Positions 6,539 through 15,226 of a stretch of 21,274 nucleotides of DNA are shown here, one piece after another. Source of the DNA: Cloacimonetes bacterium UBA6081 (GTDB lineage Bacteria > Cloacimonadota > Cloacimonadia > Cloacimonadales > Cloacimonadaceae). The notes under the pieces are model-generated. The model was not told the origin of the DNA, made no database searches, and saw nothing but the letters and a program-made list of their open reading frames with translations. Position 1 is the stretch's first letter, and each line of letters begins with the position of its first letter. The position numbers and the translations under genes were made by a program. The DNA is taken from NCBI GenBank assembly GCA_002428685.1, contig DIXL01000111.1:15939-37212 (forward strand). Direction: 5' to 3'.

Positions 6539-7885
6539 ATGATTATTCAACAGCTTAGACTCAACAATTTCCGGAAATTCGAAAACCAGGAGTTTCGGTT
6601 TAACGATAATTTCAACGTTTTAATAGGCGACAATGCCTCAGGTAAAACTCAAGTTTTGGATGCAGTTTCCATCATTCTTTACTCGTATTTACTGGATATG
6701 GAAATGAAGCCTGGCAGGCATATAAACAAAAATGACGCAAGAATATTCTCTACCATAACAAACGAACTAGTAAATACTGAGGAAGTTTATCCTATAAAGC
6801 TATCGGCTGTTATCAGGTTTAGAGATAGAAACTATGATGTGTGCCGAGAGTTGAAAAAGGCCACAGGTAGAACAACATGGCTTGAAGCTCAGGATATAAA
6901 GCTCAGGGGCTATTGGGATCTACATAATGTGCGAAACGGGAAAGAAGTTACTTTCCCAGTATTGGCCTATTATGGAACTGGACGCCTCTGGCATATGAAA
7001 CGGCATACCGAGGTTGAAAGCACTGTACCTAGAGTAAACGGCTATAGAAACTGCCTTGATCCCTTTTCTGATCACTTAGATTTTCAAAAATGGTTCATTA
7101 AACAAGAACATGTGGCACTACAAAAACAAATAGTGATTCCAGCCTTACAAGCAGTACGAAAAGCAGTAAAGGGAATGATCCCCGGATGCAGAAACTTCTA
7201 TTACGATTTTCAAACGGAGAAAATTATATTAGAGTTTGAAGATGAACCGTATTGCCCATTTAGCAATCTCAGTGATGGGTTCAGGAATATGACTGCGATG
7301 GTTGCCGATATTGCGTATCGCTCCTCAGCCCTTAATCCGCAATTCGGAGACTCGGTGCTTCAATCAATTACCGGAGTAGTGATTATCGACGAAATCGACC
7401 TGCACCTTCACCCTACATGGCAGAGATCTGTAGTCGATGATCTAAAGAGAACGTTCCCCAAAATTCAGTTTATTGCCACTACCCATAGTCCATTTATCAT
7501 CCAATCCCTTGGACCCGGTGAAGTGATAGATTTGAATAACATCAACAATCGTGAGCTTAACTATGTTGGTGGTGATTATGGCACCCCTGCTCCGGAAGCG
7601 GAATATGTAAATAAGTCTATCGAAGATATCGCAGAAAATGTTATGGGAGTTGAGGATGTTCAGCGTAGTCAACGCTTCACTGATATGTATGAAGCTGCAA
7701 AAAAATACTATCAGTTATTGGATAATGCGACAACTGCAAATGCGCACGAATTAGAGTTAATCAAGAAGCGTTTGGATGAGCTAATAGCCCCATTTAGCGA
7801 TAATGTGGCTTATTATGCTTTCCTAGAGATGAAAAGAGAGGCAGCAGGTCTCAATGAACACAATGATGATGAGGGTGATAAATGA
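6539..7885 (+). CDS. ptuA: Septu-like ABC/SMC-type ATPase (PtuA-like)
   Basis: A 448-aa ATPase of the SMC/ABC-like AAA_15/AAA_21 group. The Walker A motif is GDNASGKT (residues 30-37). A signature-like SNLSDGFRNM lies at about 242-251. The Walker B motif is VVIIDEIDLHLHP with D284-E285, and the H-loop is ATTHSPF. The gene overlaps the HNH gene by 4 bp (ATGA). An ATPase of this type beside an HNH protein of this size is the arrangement of Septu (PtuA/PtuB), an anti-phage system in which PtuA is thought to control the PtuB nuclease. The ATG at 6539 has AGGGGG 4 nt upstream. A sampled line is about 35% GC, lower than the core genes. A generic OLD-type ATPase cannot be excluded without a search. 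Confidence 0.72.
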   Translation: MIIQQLRLNNFRKFENQEFRFNDNFNVLIGDNASGKTQVLDAVSIILYSYLLDMEMKPGRHINKNDARIFSTITNELVNTEEVYPIKLSAVIRFRDRNYDVCRELKKATGRTTWLEAQDIKLRGYWDLHNVRNGKEVTFPVLAYYGTGRLWHMKRHTEVESTVPRVNGYRNCLDPFSDHLDFQKWFIKQEHVALQKQIVIPALQAVRKAVKGMIPGCRNFYYDFQTEKIILEFEDEPYCPFSNLSDGFRNMTAMVADIAYRSSALNPQFGDSVLQSITGVVIIDEIDLHLHPTWQRSVVDDLKRTFPKIQFIATTHSPFIIQSLGPGEVIDLNNINNRELNYVGGDYGTPAPEAEYVNKSIEDIAENVMGVEDVQRSQRFTDMYEAAKKYYQLLDNATTANAHELELIKKRLDELIAPFSDNVAYYAFLEMKREAAGLNEHNDDEGDK

Positions 7886-8592
7886 GACCTGTAAATAAAG
7901 GTAACTGTCTGATTGACCAGAATGGACACCAAATCATTTTCTCGCATTATTCGGATGCAAAAGGATATCTGATTCAAAGACTTGGGCATTATTGTTCTTA
8001 TTGTGAAAGAAGCATACGTGCTTCTCTGGCTGTAGAGCATATACAACCGCAATCTAGGCAACAGGATCTTGGCAAAACTTGGAGTAATCTACTTTTAGCA
8101 TGTGTAAATTGCAATTCGACAAAGAAAGATACAGACGTGAATTCTACAAATATCGGCGATTACTTATGGCCAGATACAGATAACACTTACAGGGCCATGA
8201 CATATTATCCAAACGGGCCTATACATCCAAACCCGAGAATGCCTGGTCACCTACAACAAAAAGCACAGAACAGCATAAATTTGTTCGGACTCAATAAAAC
8301 ACCAGCCAACAACTCAAAAGCTACTGACGAAAGGTGGATTGGTAGAATCGATGTTTGGGGTATCGCAGAAGAATCCAAAGCAGATTTAAAAGATAATGAC
8401 ACGCCACAGATGAGAAGGCAGATAGTCAAGACAGCCCAAGCGAATGGTCATTTTAGCATCTGGATGACGGTCTTTCATGACGATCCAGATATGCTTAGTA
8501 GGCTTATTGATGCCTTCCCTGGCACTTGCAGAAATTGTTTTGACCCAAGTAATGGGTACATGCCAGTCAAACGTCCCGGAGGACAGTGTTAA
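7882..8592 (+). CDS. ptuB: HNH endonuclease (PtuB-like)
   Basis: A 236-aa HNH nuclease. A zinc knuckle CSYC (C38, C41) pairs with CVNC (C74, C77). The catalytic core is VEH (E52-H53) plus the SNLLLACVNCNSTKK segment (N69, N78, K81), the layout of TIGR02646-like HNH proteins found with Septu ATPases and some retrons. It should cut DNA (possibly tRNA) once activated. The start overlaps ptuA (ATGA) with GAGGG 6 nt upstream, and its TAA stop shares one base with the pglX start (TAATG). The pair is therefore tightly built into the BREX operon. All metal and catalytic residues appear present, so it is probably active. Confidence 0.78.
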   Translation: MRPVNKGNCLIDQNGHQIIFSHYSDAKGYLIQRLGHYCSYCERSIRASLAVEHIQPQSRQQDLGKTWSNLLLACVNCNSTKKDTDVNSTNIGDYLWPDTDNTYRAMTYYPNGPIHPNPRMPGHLQQKAQNSINLFGLNKTPANNSKATDERWIGRIDVWGIAEESKADLKDNDTPQMRRQIVKTAQANGHFSIWMTVFHDDPDMLSRLIDAFPGTCRNCFDPSNGYMPVKRPGGQC

Positions 8593-11500
8593 TGCTCCCC
8601 CTCGATAAATATCTTCGTAACAAACTGGAAAGGGCGATCAAAGAAGCCCGCGAGATAGCCGAAACAGGGGCTAAAGCAGCTCTAGAACAATTAGGTGTGG
8701 GAGATGCCAATCCCCCCAGTTTCCTTAGTGAGCCAGAAAAAGCCCTGCGACGCAGATTGCGGGTTCATGGACGCCAGCTAGGTGATCCTAAGTATGCCGA
8801 TTCTCAACAAGCTATGGACAACCTCACCGAGGAAATTGCCTATGAGCACTGGCACCGCATGCTCTTTGCCAGGTTTTTGGCTGAGAACAATCTGCTCATG
8901 GATGACGATCCCAATAACCCGGTATCGCTTAGTTTGGAAGATTGCGAAGCTCTGGCAACTGAGCAAAATGCCTCGAGTGCCTGGGAACTGGCAGCCAGAT
9001 ACGCATCCAGGATGCTGCCCCAGATCTTTAGAACCGATTCTCCGATCTTGCAGCTAAATCTTCCCCCGGAACATCAGCATGGTTTGGAGAAGCTTCTAAG
9101 CGAGCTTCCCCCTGAAACCTTTATCGCTTCCGATGCCTTGGGCTGGGTATATCAGTTCTGGCAAGCCAAGAAGAAAGACGAGGTAAACAAATCCGAAGTG
9201 AAAATCGGAGCCAGAGAGCTTCCGGCAGTAACCCAGCTTTTCACCGAACCCTATATGGTGCAGTTCCTGCTGGATAATTCCCTGGGTGCCTGGTGGGCAA
9301 GCAAACGCCTCAGTGAAGATGATCTTAAGAACGCCAAATCCGAAGAGGAACTGCGGGAGAAATCTGCCATTGCCGGGGTTCCACTCACTTACCTTAGGTT
9401 TGTGCAGGAAGATGGCAAATGGCGTCCCGCTGCGGGAACTTATCCTAACTGGGCACAGGACATCAAAGACCTGAAGATTCTGGATCCCTGTTGCGGTTCC
9501 GGACACTTTTTGGTGGCAACGCTTCGCATGCTTGTTCCTATGTTAGTTACGCTAGAGATGTGCTTGCCTCTCCCAGCAATCGACTGGGTATTGCAACGGC
9601 AGCTCTACGGTTTAGAATTAGACAAGAGGTGCGTGGAGATAGCCGTTTTTGCTGTAGCCTTAGCTGCCTGGACTTATCCCGGTGCCGAAGGTTACAGGCC
9701 TTTGCCACAGATGAATATCGCCTGCTGCGGACTCTCGGTTGGCTCTGCAAAAGAAGAATGGACTGCCCTTGCCAATGGCAATGCCGCCCTGCGCCAAGCG
9801 CTTACCTGGTTGCATGATTTTTATCAGGATGCCCTTGTTTTGGGATCATTACTCAATCCCAGAGTAGATAAATTCGGGGAGTACATTAGAACGCACTATC
9901 CGGAGTATGCCTTCGACAAACTGCTGGCCAAAGTCCGCCCTGAGGAAGAGATGGAAGCTGGCCTCGCTGCCAAAGGCCTGCTGGATGCCACCCTGATCCT
10001 GATGAATGAATACGACCTGGTGATCACTAATGTGCCTTATTTGGCGCGTGGAAAACAAAACCCTGCCTTACAAAAGCACTGCGAAAAATACTACTCTGCT
10101 GCCAAAAATGACCTGGCAACAGTGTTCCTGGATCGCTGCCTGCAGCTTTGCCACGCAGGTGGAACAGCCAGTATCGTCCTGCCCCAAAATTGGCTTTTCC
10201 TCACCTCCTACAAGAAATTTCGGGAGAAACTTCTTCTAAACGATACCTGGCATCTGATTGCCAGATTGGGACCTCAGGCTTTTCAAACCCCGATGTGGGA
10301 TTTTAATGTGCAGTTGCTAACGATAAGTCACGGACAGAACAATCCGGATATGGACATCTTTTCTGAAGATAGCACCCTGAATCTGCTCTCCGGCTTGGAT
10401 GTCTCAGAGTTCCGATCTGCCCAAGAAAAGGGGGATAAGCTGATCGATACTGAGATTAAGGTTGTGTCTCAGGCAAGGCAGTTAAAGAATCCAGATGCCA
10501 GAATCAGCTTAGAAGTATCACAGGTAATTACCACGGTGGGCACTTATGCGCGTAGTTTGGCTGGCTTAGATTCCGGGGACACAATGAGATTCAGGTTTGG
10601 ATTTTGGGAGTTACCAAGATTAATGGGTGGATGGATTATGTTTTTAAGCAGTATCCCATTCATCTCTCACTTTGATGGCAGACAGAATGTAATTTTTTTT
10701 GAGGATGGTCATGGTGCTATGAGCGAATGCTCGGGAGCAAGAATCCAAAATTTAAGATTCTGGGGGATGAAGGGAGTCTGCATTTCTCGGATGGGTAAAA
10801 ATGCTGCGAAGCTAAGTGAGGGTGAAAGTTGGGATAGAACATGCGCTTGTGTCATACCATATAAACAAGAGAATCTGGAATCCTTATGGACTTTTTGTAG
10901 CTCGGACCTTTTCAATACTGAATTGAGAAAGATCAATCAGGGATTGAATGTTTCGGAGGCATCAATAGAGCAAGTCCCCTTCGACCTCGAACACTGGCAG
11001 AAAGTAGCTGATGAGAAATACCCAAATGGACTTCCTGAGCCATATTCAGACGATCCCACGCAATGGATTTTTCATGGGCATCCCTGTGGCAGCGTGATCT
11101 GGAGCGAAGAGAGCAAAAAACTGGAACAGGGGAAGCTGAGAACTGACAACACCGTGCTGCAGGTTGCCATGGCCCGTCTCTTGGGTTACCAGTGGCCTGC
11201 GGAAGTAGAAGCTGCTTCCAGCTGCTTGGAGGACAAGCGCCAGGATGGTGCTTCCACCATAGAGCTTTCCGAGCAATCCCGCTACTGGGTAAAACAAAGC
11301 CAGGAACTGCTTCCCTTTGCCGATGAGGATGGCATCGTTTGTATCAGTCCGGTACGAGGCGAGGAATCTGCCATGGACAGGATCATCAATTTGCTGGCAG
11401 CAGCTTATGGAGATAAATGGTCACCAGCTATATTGGCTGAACTGCTGGCGGCTTGCGATCACGCCGTCAAAAGCCTGGAAAGCTGGCTACGGGACAAGTT

Positions 11501-12023
11501 CTTTGCCCAGCATTGCAAGCTGTTTATGCATCGCCCCTTCATCTGGCATATCTGGGATGGCCTGCGCGATGGCTTTTCCGCTTTGGTAAACTATCACAAA
11601 TTCGATAACCGCAAGCTGCAAAGCCTGATCTACAGCTATTTGGGAGACTGGATAACTCGGCAAAAGCATGATCTGGCAAGTGGCATCGATGGAGCCTCGG
11701 AAAAGCTTGCCGCTGCCGAAACCCTGCAAAAGAAGCTGATCCTGATCCAGGAAGGCGACGCGCCTTACGATATCTTTGTGCGCTGGAAACCGCTGGCCAA
11801 ACAAGCTATCGGCTGGAACCCTGATCTCAATGATGGAGTGCGCATGAACATCCGCCCCTTCGTGAAGGCGGAAGTGCTGAGATATTACAAAAAGCCCACT
11901 CTCAACATCAACTGGGACAAAGACCGCGGCAAGGATGTCCCCTCCGCTCCTTGGTATCATCTGGATAAGGGCGACAGGATAAATGACAGGCATCTTACAT
12001 TAAAAGAGAAGAAAGGAGAATAA
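8592..12023 (+). CDS. pglX: PglX, BREX adenine DNA methyltransferase
   Basis: An 1143-aa N6-adenine methyltransferase that marks host DNA at BREX sites and is also required for defence. Motif I (SAM binding) is DPCCGSGHFLV from residue 298. Motif IV reads NVPY at 480-483 rather than the common NPPY. The N-terminal 280 residues are helical with no nuclease motif. The segment after the catalytic domain (about 655-795) is AT-rich against its flanks and is likely target-recognition sequence. A long C-terminal region ends near KKPTLNINWDKDRGKD. I chose the ATG at 8592 because GGAGG (8578-8582) is 9 nt upstream. A GTG at 8586 would be too close. It is a single polypeptide with no nearby duplicate or inverted pglX fragment. 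Expected partners are BrxC, PglZ and BrxB. Confidence 0.92.
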   Translation: MLPLDKYLRNKLERAIKEAREIAETGAKAALEQLGVGDANPPSFLSEPEKALRRRLRVHGRQLGDPKYADSQQAMDNLTEEIAYEHWHRMLFARFLAENNLLMDDDPNNPVSLSLEDCEALATEQNASSAWELAARYASRMLPQIFRTDSPILQLNLPPEHQHGLEKLLSELPPETFIASDALGWVYQFWQAKKKDEVNKSEVKIGARELPAVTQLFTEPYMVQFLLDNSLGAWWASKRLSEDDLKNAKSEEELREKSAIAGVPLTYLRFVQEDGKWRPAAGTYPNWAQDIKDLKILDPCCGSGHFLVATLRMLVPMLVTLEMCLPLPAIDWVLQRQLYGLELDKRCVEIAVFAVALAAWTYPGAEGYRPLPQMNIACCGLSVGSAKEEWTALANGNAALRQALTWLHDFYQDALVLGSLLNPRVDKFGEYIRTHYPEYAFDKLLAKVRPEEEMEAGLAAKGLLDATLILMNEYDLVITNVPYLARGKQNPALQKHCEKYYSAAKNDLATVFLDRCLQLCHAGGTASIVLPQNWLFLTSYKKFREKLLLNDTWHLIARLGPQAFQTPMWDFNVQLLTISHGQNNPDMDIFSEDSTLNLLSGLDVSEFRSAQEKGDKLIDTEIKVVSQARQLKNPDARISLEVSQVITTVGTYARSLAGLDSGDTMRFRFGFWELPRLMGGWIMFLSSIPFISHFDGRQNVIFFEDGHGAMSECSGARIQNLRFWGMKGVCISRMGKNAAKLSEGESWDRTCACVIPYKQENLESLWTFCSSDLFNTELRKINQGLNVSEASIEQVPFDLEHWQKVADEKYPNGLPEPYSDDPTQWIFHGHPCGSVIWSEESKKLEQGKLRTDNTVLQVAMARLLGYQWPAEVEAASSCLEDKRQDGASTIELSEQSRYWVKQSQELLPFADEDGIVCISPVRGEESAMDRIINLLAAAYGDKWSPAILAELLAACDHAVKSLESWLRDKFFAQHCKLFMHRPFIWHIWDGLRDGFSALVNYHKFDNRKLQSLIYSYLGDWITRQKHDLASGIDGASEKLAAAETLQKKLILIQEGDAPYDIFVRWKPLAKQAIGWNPDLNDGVRMNIRPFVKAEVLRYYKKPTLNINWDKDRGKDVPSAPWYHLDKGDRINDRHLTLKEKKGE

Positions 12024-12024
12024 A

Positions 12025-13131
12025 ATGCTAACCAAAATGTATGTAAACAACTACCGTTGTTTAGTCAATTTCGAGATCGAATTTGACAACCTGACTTTAC
12101 TGCTGGGCACGAATGGTTGCGGAAAAACAACGATCTTCGATATCCTTTACAACATCAGAAGGTTAGTTATTGACAATGATCGGGTAGGAGAAATATTTTC
12201 TCTGGATGATATGACCGTTTGGTTAGACTCAGAAACCCAGATCTTTGAACTATCAGTTAGTGGTTATGAGGGTCTTTATGTTTATAGGCTTACGCTTGAT
12301 TACAATAATGAAGCCAAGCGACTTCAGATTGATTCCGAGACACTGTATCACGATGGAAAGCGTTTATTTGAGTTTATCAAAGGGAAAGTAGAGATGCACC
12401 TGGATCACAGATCAGGATTGGGATATCCTTCTGATCCTACTAGATCGGCACTTACTATTGTATCTGATGATTATGATAACAAGAAAATCACATGGTTTAA
12501 AAAGTGGATCGAGATGCTTTTTATCTTGAATCTCCAGCCCAAGACTATGAGTCCAACTGCTGAGAGCGAATCATCGTGGTTGAACTTGGATGGAACGAAT
12601 TTTGTTTCATGGTATCGGTATCTTTCACAAGAACATCAGGATAAAATCCCTGAGATATTTGACTATCTGAGAGAGTCGATTCCAGGCTTTGATTCCTTCA
12701 AACTTGAGAAATCCGGAAAGAGTAAAAATATGAAAGTTGGATTTCGCAGCGCAGATAAGTCACTTAAAACTCAGTTCTTCGATCTTGACCGCATATCAGA
12801 TGGGCAAAGAGTGTTAATAGTGTTGCACATGCTATTGGTAGGGTTGAAAGACATGGGACATACTCTGATGCTTGACGAACCGGAAAATTATGTTGCCCTG
12901 GCTGAAATCCAACCTTGGCTAATGGAGCTGAGTGACGCCTGTGGAGTTAGCATTCCACAGATAATCATAATCAGTCACCATCCGGAGCTTATCGACTATT
13001 TTGGAGTCGAAAAATGCAAACTCATAGATAGAGAACCACTGGGGCCAACTCGTGTAAAATCCCTTCCTACCCAGTTTGATGATAGTTTGAAGCTCTCCGA
13101 GGTTATTGCACGGGGTTGGGAGCATGAGTAA
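12025..13131 (+). CDS. AAA_21-type ATPase (accessory defence ATPase)
   Basis: A 368-aa ATPase of the ABC/SMC-like AAA_21 group. The Walker A motif is GTNGCGKT (residues 28-35). A signature-like RISDGQRVLIVL lies near 256-267. The Walker B motif is MLDEPENYV with D284-E285, and the switch histidine is in IIISHHPELI. It resembles RloA-type and other small ATPases paired with TOPRIM-like or nuclease partners. The ATG at 12025 has AAAGGAG 6 nt upstream. It begins 1 bp after pglX and overlaps the next gene by 8 bp, so the two are probably one functional module. It is AT-rich in a sampled line (about 35% GC), unlike pglX, which suggests cargo added to the BREX operon. Confidence 0.8.
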   Translation: MLTKMYVNNYRCLVNFEIEFDNLTLLLGTNGCGKTTIFDILYNIRRLVIDNDRVGEIFSLDDMTVWLDSETQIFELSVSGYEGLYVYRLTLDYNNEAKRLQIDSETLYHDGKRLFEFIKGKVEMHLDHRSGLGYPSDPTRSALTIVSDDYDNKKITWFKKWIEMLFILNLQPKTMSPTAESESSWLNLDGTNFVSWYRYLSQEHQDKIPEIFDYLRESIPGFDSFKLEKSGKSKNMKVGFRSADKSLKTQFFDLDRISDGQRVLIVLHMLLVGLKDMGHTLMLDEPENYVALAEIQPWLMELSDACGVSIPQIIIISHHPELIDYFGVEKCKLIDREPLGPTRVKSLPTQFDDSLKLSEVIARGWEHE

Positions 13132-13672
13132 AAGAAAGGTTATGCTCACCCTAATTTGCGAGGACAGCCAACAAGAGTGCTTCGCCAGAAGGTTCCCATA
13201 TGGTATGGGATGGAGCAAACTTCAGATACGGATAGTGAAAAGTCCTACCGGAAGAGGCTCGGGTGAACAATGGGTGCGAGAAAAATACGCTAAAGAGCCT
13301 GCGAATTATCGTAAAAGCCATGTTCGCTATGCCTTTTTAGCCATCGTGGATGGTAACACGCATAAAGTACTTGGCAGAGTAACCCAGTTTAATAATAAAT
13401 GCTTAGAAATGCGTATTCCCGTCCGATATGACTCCGAATCAGCCGCGATTATTGTCCCCACCCGCAATATTGAGACCTGGATCAAGTATTTGGATGGAGA
13501 CCAGGTAGATGAAACAGCTTCATATCCGAAGTTACGCTATGAAAGCGAATGTAAGCCGGCAGTGGATAAACTATTGGATTATTGCAAGGGTTCGGGTCTG
13601 CCCGGCGATGCTCCACACTCTTTGCACGCTGCTTGTGATGAGTTCAGATTGAGAATTCGGCAACAAGGATGA
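13124..13672 (+). CDS. Small TOPRIM-like protein, partner of the upstream ATPase
   Basis: A 182-aa protein with a TOPRIM-like pattern: LICEDSQQECFARRF (E13), FLAIVDGNT (D76), and PTRNIETWI (E117). The arrangement recalls DUF4276 and RloB-like proteins, small nuclease-like partners of AAA ATPases. The usual DxD pair reads D-G-N here, so the second acidic residue may be lost. The ATG at 13124 (ATGAGTAA overlap) is preferred to a TTG at 13106 in the same frame, because it overlaps the stop of the ATPase gene as coupled genes do. It likely acts with that ATPase, as an effector or a sensor. No named system is recognised with confidence. Confidence 0.6.
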   Translation: MSKRKVMLTLICEDSQQECFARRFPYGMGWSKLQIRIVKSPTGRGSGEQWVREKYAKEPANYRKSHVRYAFLAIVDGNTHKVLGRVTQFNNKCLEMRIPVRYDSESAAIIVPTRNIETWIKYLDGDQVDETASYPKLRYESECKPAVDKLLDYCKGSGLPGDAPHSLHAACDEFRLRIRQQG

Positions 13673-13686
13673 ATTAGGATTCAAAA

Positions 13687-15216
13687 ATGTTAAGAGCAGA
13701 ATTACTTGAAGTGATAGCCAACGGCGAAAACTCAGTGATTGAGTTCAAAAGGGATGACGTCAGACCAGAACAGCTTGCCAAAGAGATAGTCGCCTTTGCC
13801 AATAGCTATGGTGGCAAGCTCTTGCTGGGAGTTGAGGATGATGGTAATCCCCCAGGTATCCAGCGAGCCGATCTGGAACACTGGATCATGGATACCGTTT
13901 GTGGTCGTTATGTTCATCCAGCCTTGATACCAAAGTATGAAGAGGTGCAGCTTGATGCCAGTATCCGGGTTGCAGTTATCACTGTGCCTATGGGAAGCTC
14001 CAAGCCTTATGTAGTGTGCCATAATGACCGAGAAGACTTTTACATCAGGGTCGGTTCCATCAGTAAGTTGGCAACCCGAGAGCAAATTGTCCGTATGTCT
14101 GCTTCAGGCGGAATGCTGCATGTGGAAACTATGCCAGTTCCCCGTACTTCTATGAAAAGCCTGGATAAAGCAAGGCTGGAAAACTACTTCAAGGATATCT
14201 TGGCAGAACCATCTCTTCCCAGCAATGAAGAAGAATGGACGGAACGCCTGGAAGATATGGGATTTTTAACTAACAGCTCAGATCAAGGCAAGGTGTGTAC
14301 GATTGCTGGACTGGTGCTGTTTGGGATCAATCCCCGCAGATATTTGAAGCAAGCCGGGCTAAGGCTGATGGTCTTCGATTCTTTAGATAAGGAATATAAA
14401 GCACTTTTAGACACAGTCTTGGATGGCCCCATGGTAGCCAGAGTAGATGTGACGGATCATCGGGTTTCGGGGATTATTGATAACGGTTTAGTGGAAAAAG
14501 CGGCAGCAAGTTTACATCCATTTATCACAGAAGAATCGGATACAATCGACAAAGGCTTCCGAAGACCTGTTAAACACCATTATCCCTGGAATGCCATCCG
14601 TGAGTTAATCTTGAACGCTTTGGCGCATAGGGACTGGACCCGCAGCACAGATATCGAGATCTGCCGTTATAATGACAGGCTGGAAGTGATAAGTCCAGGT
14701 GCTCTACCAAATTCCATGACAGTGGAAAAGATGGTTGGTGGTAGGCGTACACCACGTAACACCATCATCATGGAAGTGCTGAGAGATTATCAGTATGTGG
14801 ATGCAAGAGGCATGGGCATTAGAACAAAGGTGATCCCCATTATGAATAGCTTCAATGGGACAGAACCGGAATTCGAAGCCACCGAAGACTATCTAAAGAC
14901 TACATTGTACAACAATGGGCCTAAAAGCGAGCCTAATGAGCCTAAAATTCCGGCTGTGGGAACTAAGAATGACCCTAAAAATGAGCCTAATGAGCCTAAT
15001 AAAGTTAGGTCTGACCTTAAAAATGAGCCTAAAACTGGTCTCAACGACATCGTCCTTGATTTGATAAAAAACGATCCTATGTGTTCATACGCTGATATGA
15101 TAAAGGCAACAGGGAAAAGCAGGATTACCATCAAGCGCTTGTTAGAGACACTAAAGGAAAGTGGTATAATTGAACGGGTGGGGCCAAAAAATGGTGGTAG
15201 TTGGGTGATTCGATGA
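13687..15216 (+). CDS. AlbA_2/GHKL-ATPase protein (Schlafen-AlbA, RecG-like annotation)
   Basis: A 509-aa protein. Residues 1-120 carry an AlbA_2 (Schlafen AlbA-type) domain: ENSVIEFKR, then FANSYGGKLLLGVEDDG. Residues 260-380 carry a GHKL-type ATPase segment with a Bergerat N-box, NAIRELILNALAHRDW (302-317). An 18-residue tandem repeat rich in N, E, P and K (412-447) links to a C-terminal winged helix (SYADMIKATGKSRITIKRLLETLKESGIIERVGP). Database names for this group are often 'ATP-dependent DNA helicase RecG' or 'transcriptional regulator', but no helicase motifs are visible. It is placed between the AAA/TOPRIM pair and pglZ, starting 15 bp after the former and ending 10 bp before the latter. 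The role is probably regulatory or nucleic-acid sensing. Confidence 0.82.
   Translation: MLRAELLEVIANGENSVIEFKRDDVRPEQLAKEIVAFANSYGGKLLLGVEDDGNPPGIQRADLEHWIMDTVCGRYVHPALIPKYEEVQLDASIRVAVITVPMGSSKPYVVCHNDREDFYIRVGSISKLATREQIVRMSASGGMLHVETMPVPRTSMKSLDKARLENYFKDILAEPSLPSNEEEWTERLEDMGFLTNSSDQGKVCTIAGLVLFGINPRRYLKQAGLRLMVFDSLDKEYKALLDTVLDGPMVARVDVTDHRVSGIIDNGLVEKAAASLHPFITEESDTIDKGFRRPVKHHYPWNAIRELILNALAHRDWTRSTDIEICRYNDRLEVISPGALPNSMTVEKMVGGRRTPRNTIIMEVLRDYQYVDARGMGIRTKVIPIMNSFNGTEPEFEATEDYLKTTLYNNGPKSEPNEPKIPAVGTKNDPKNEPNEPNKVRSDLKNEPKTGLNDIVLDLIKNDPMCSYADMIKATGKSRITIKRLLETLKESGIIERVGPKNGGSWVIR
14920..15035 (+). repeat. 54-bp in-frame tandem repeat
   Basis: CCTAA words fall at 14920, 14932, 14941, then 14974, 14986, 14995, then 15028. 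The intervals are 12, 9, 33, 12, 9, 33, so the unit is exactly 54 bp (18 codons) with about 2.1 copies. The peptide units are PKSEPNEPKIPAVGTKND and PKNEPNEPNKVRSDLKNE, followed by a third partial PKTGL. The first half of each unit is nearly identical in DNA while the second half has diverged. It lies in the linker between the ATPase region and the C-terminal winged helix, so copy-number change would alter linker length without breaking the frame. Confidence 0.8.
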
Positions 15217-15226
15217 GGATTTCACG

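Noticed and set aside
6539..8592. Retron with Septu-type effectors
   Set aside because: Ec78-type retrons carry PtuAB-like effectors, but no reverse transcriptase or msr/msd-like structure is seen near these genes.
11487..11993. 168-aa antisense ORF in pglX
   Set aside because: It is a shadow of the conserved 3' end of pglX and has no ribosome site or family pattern.
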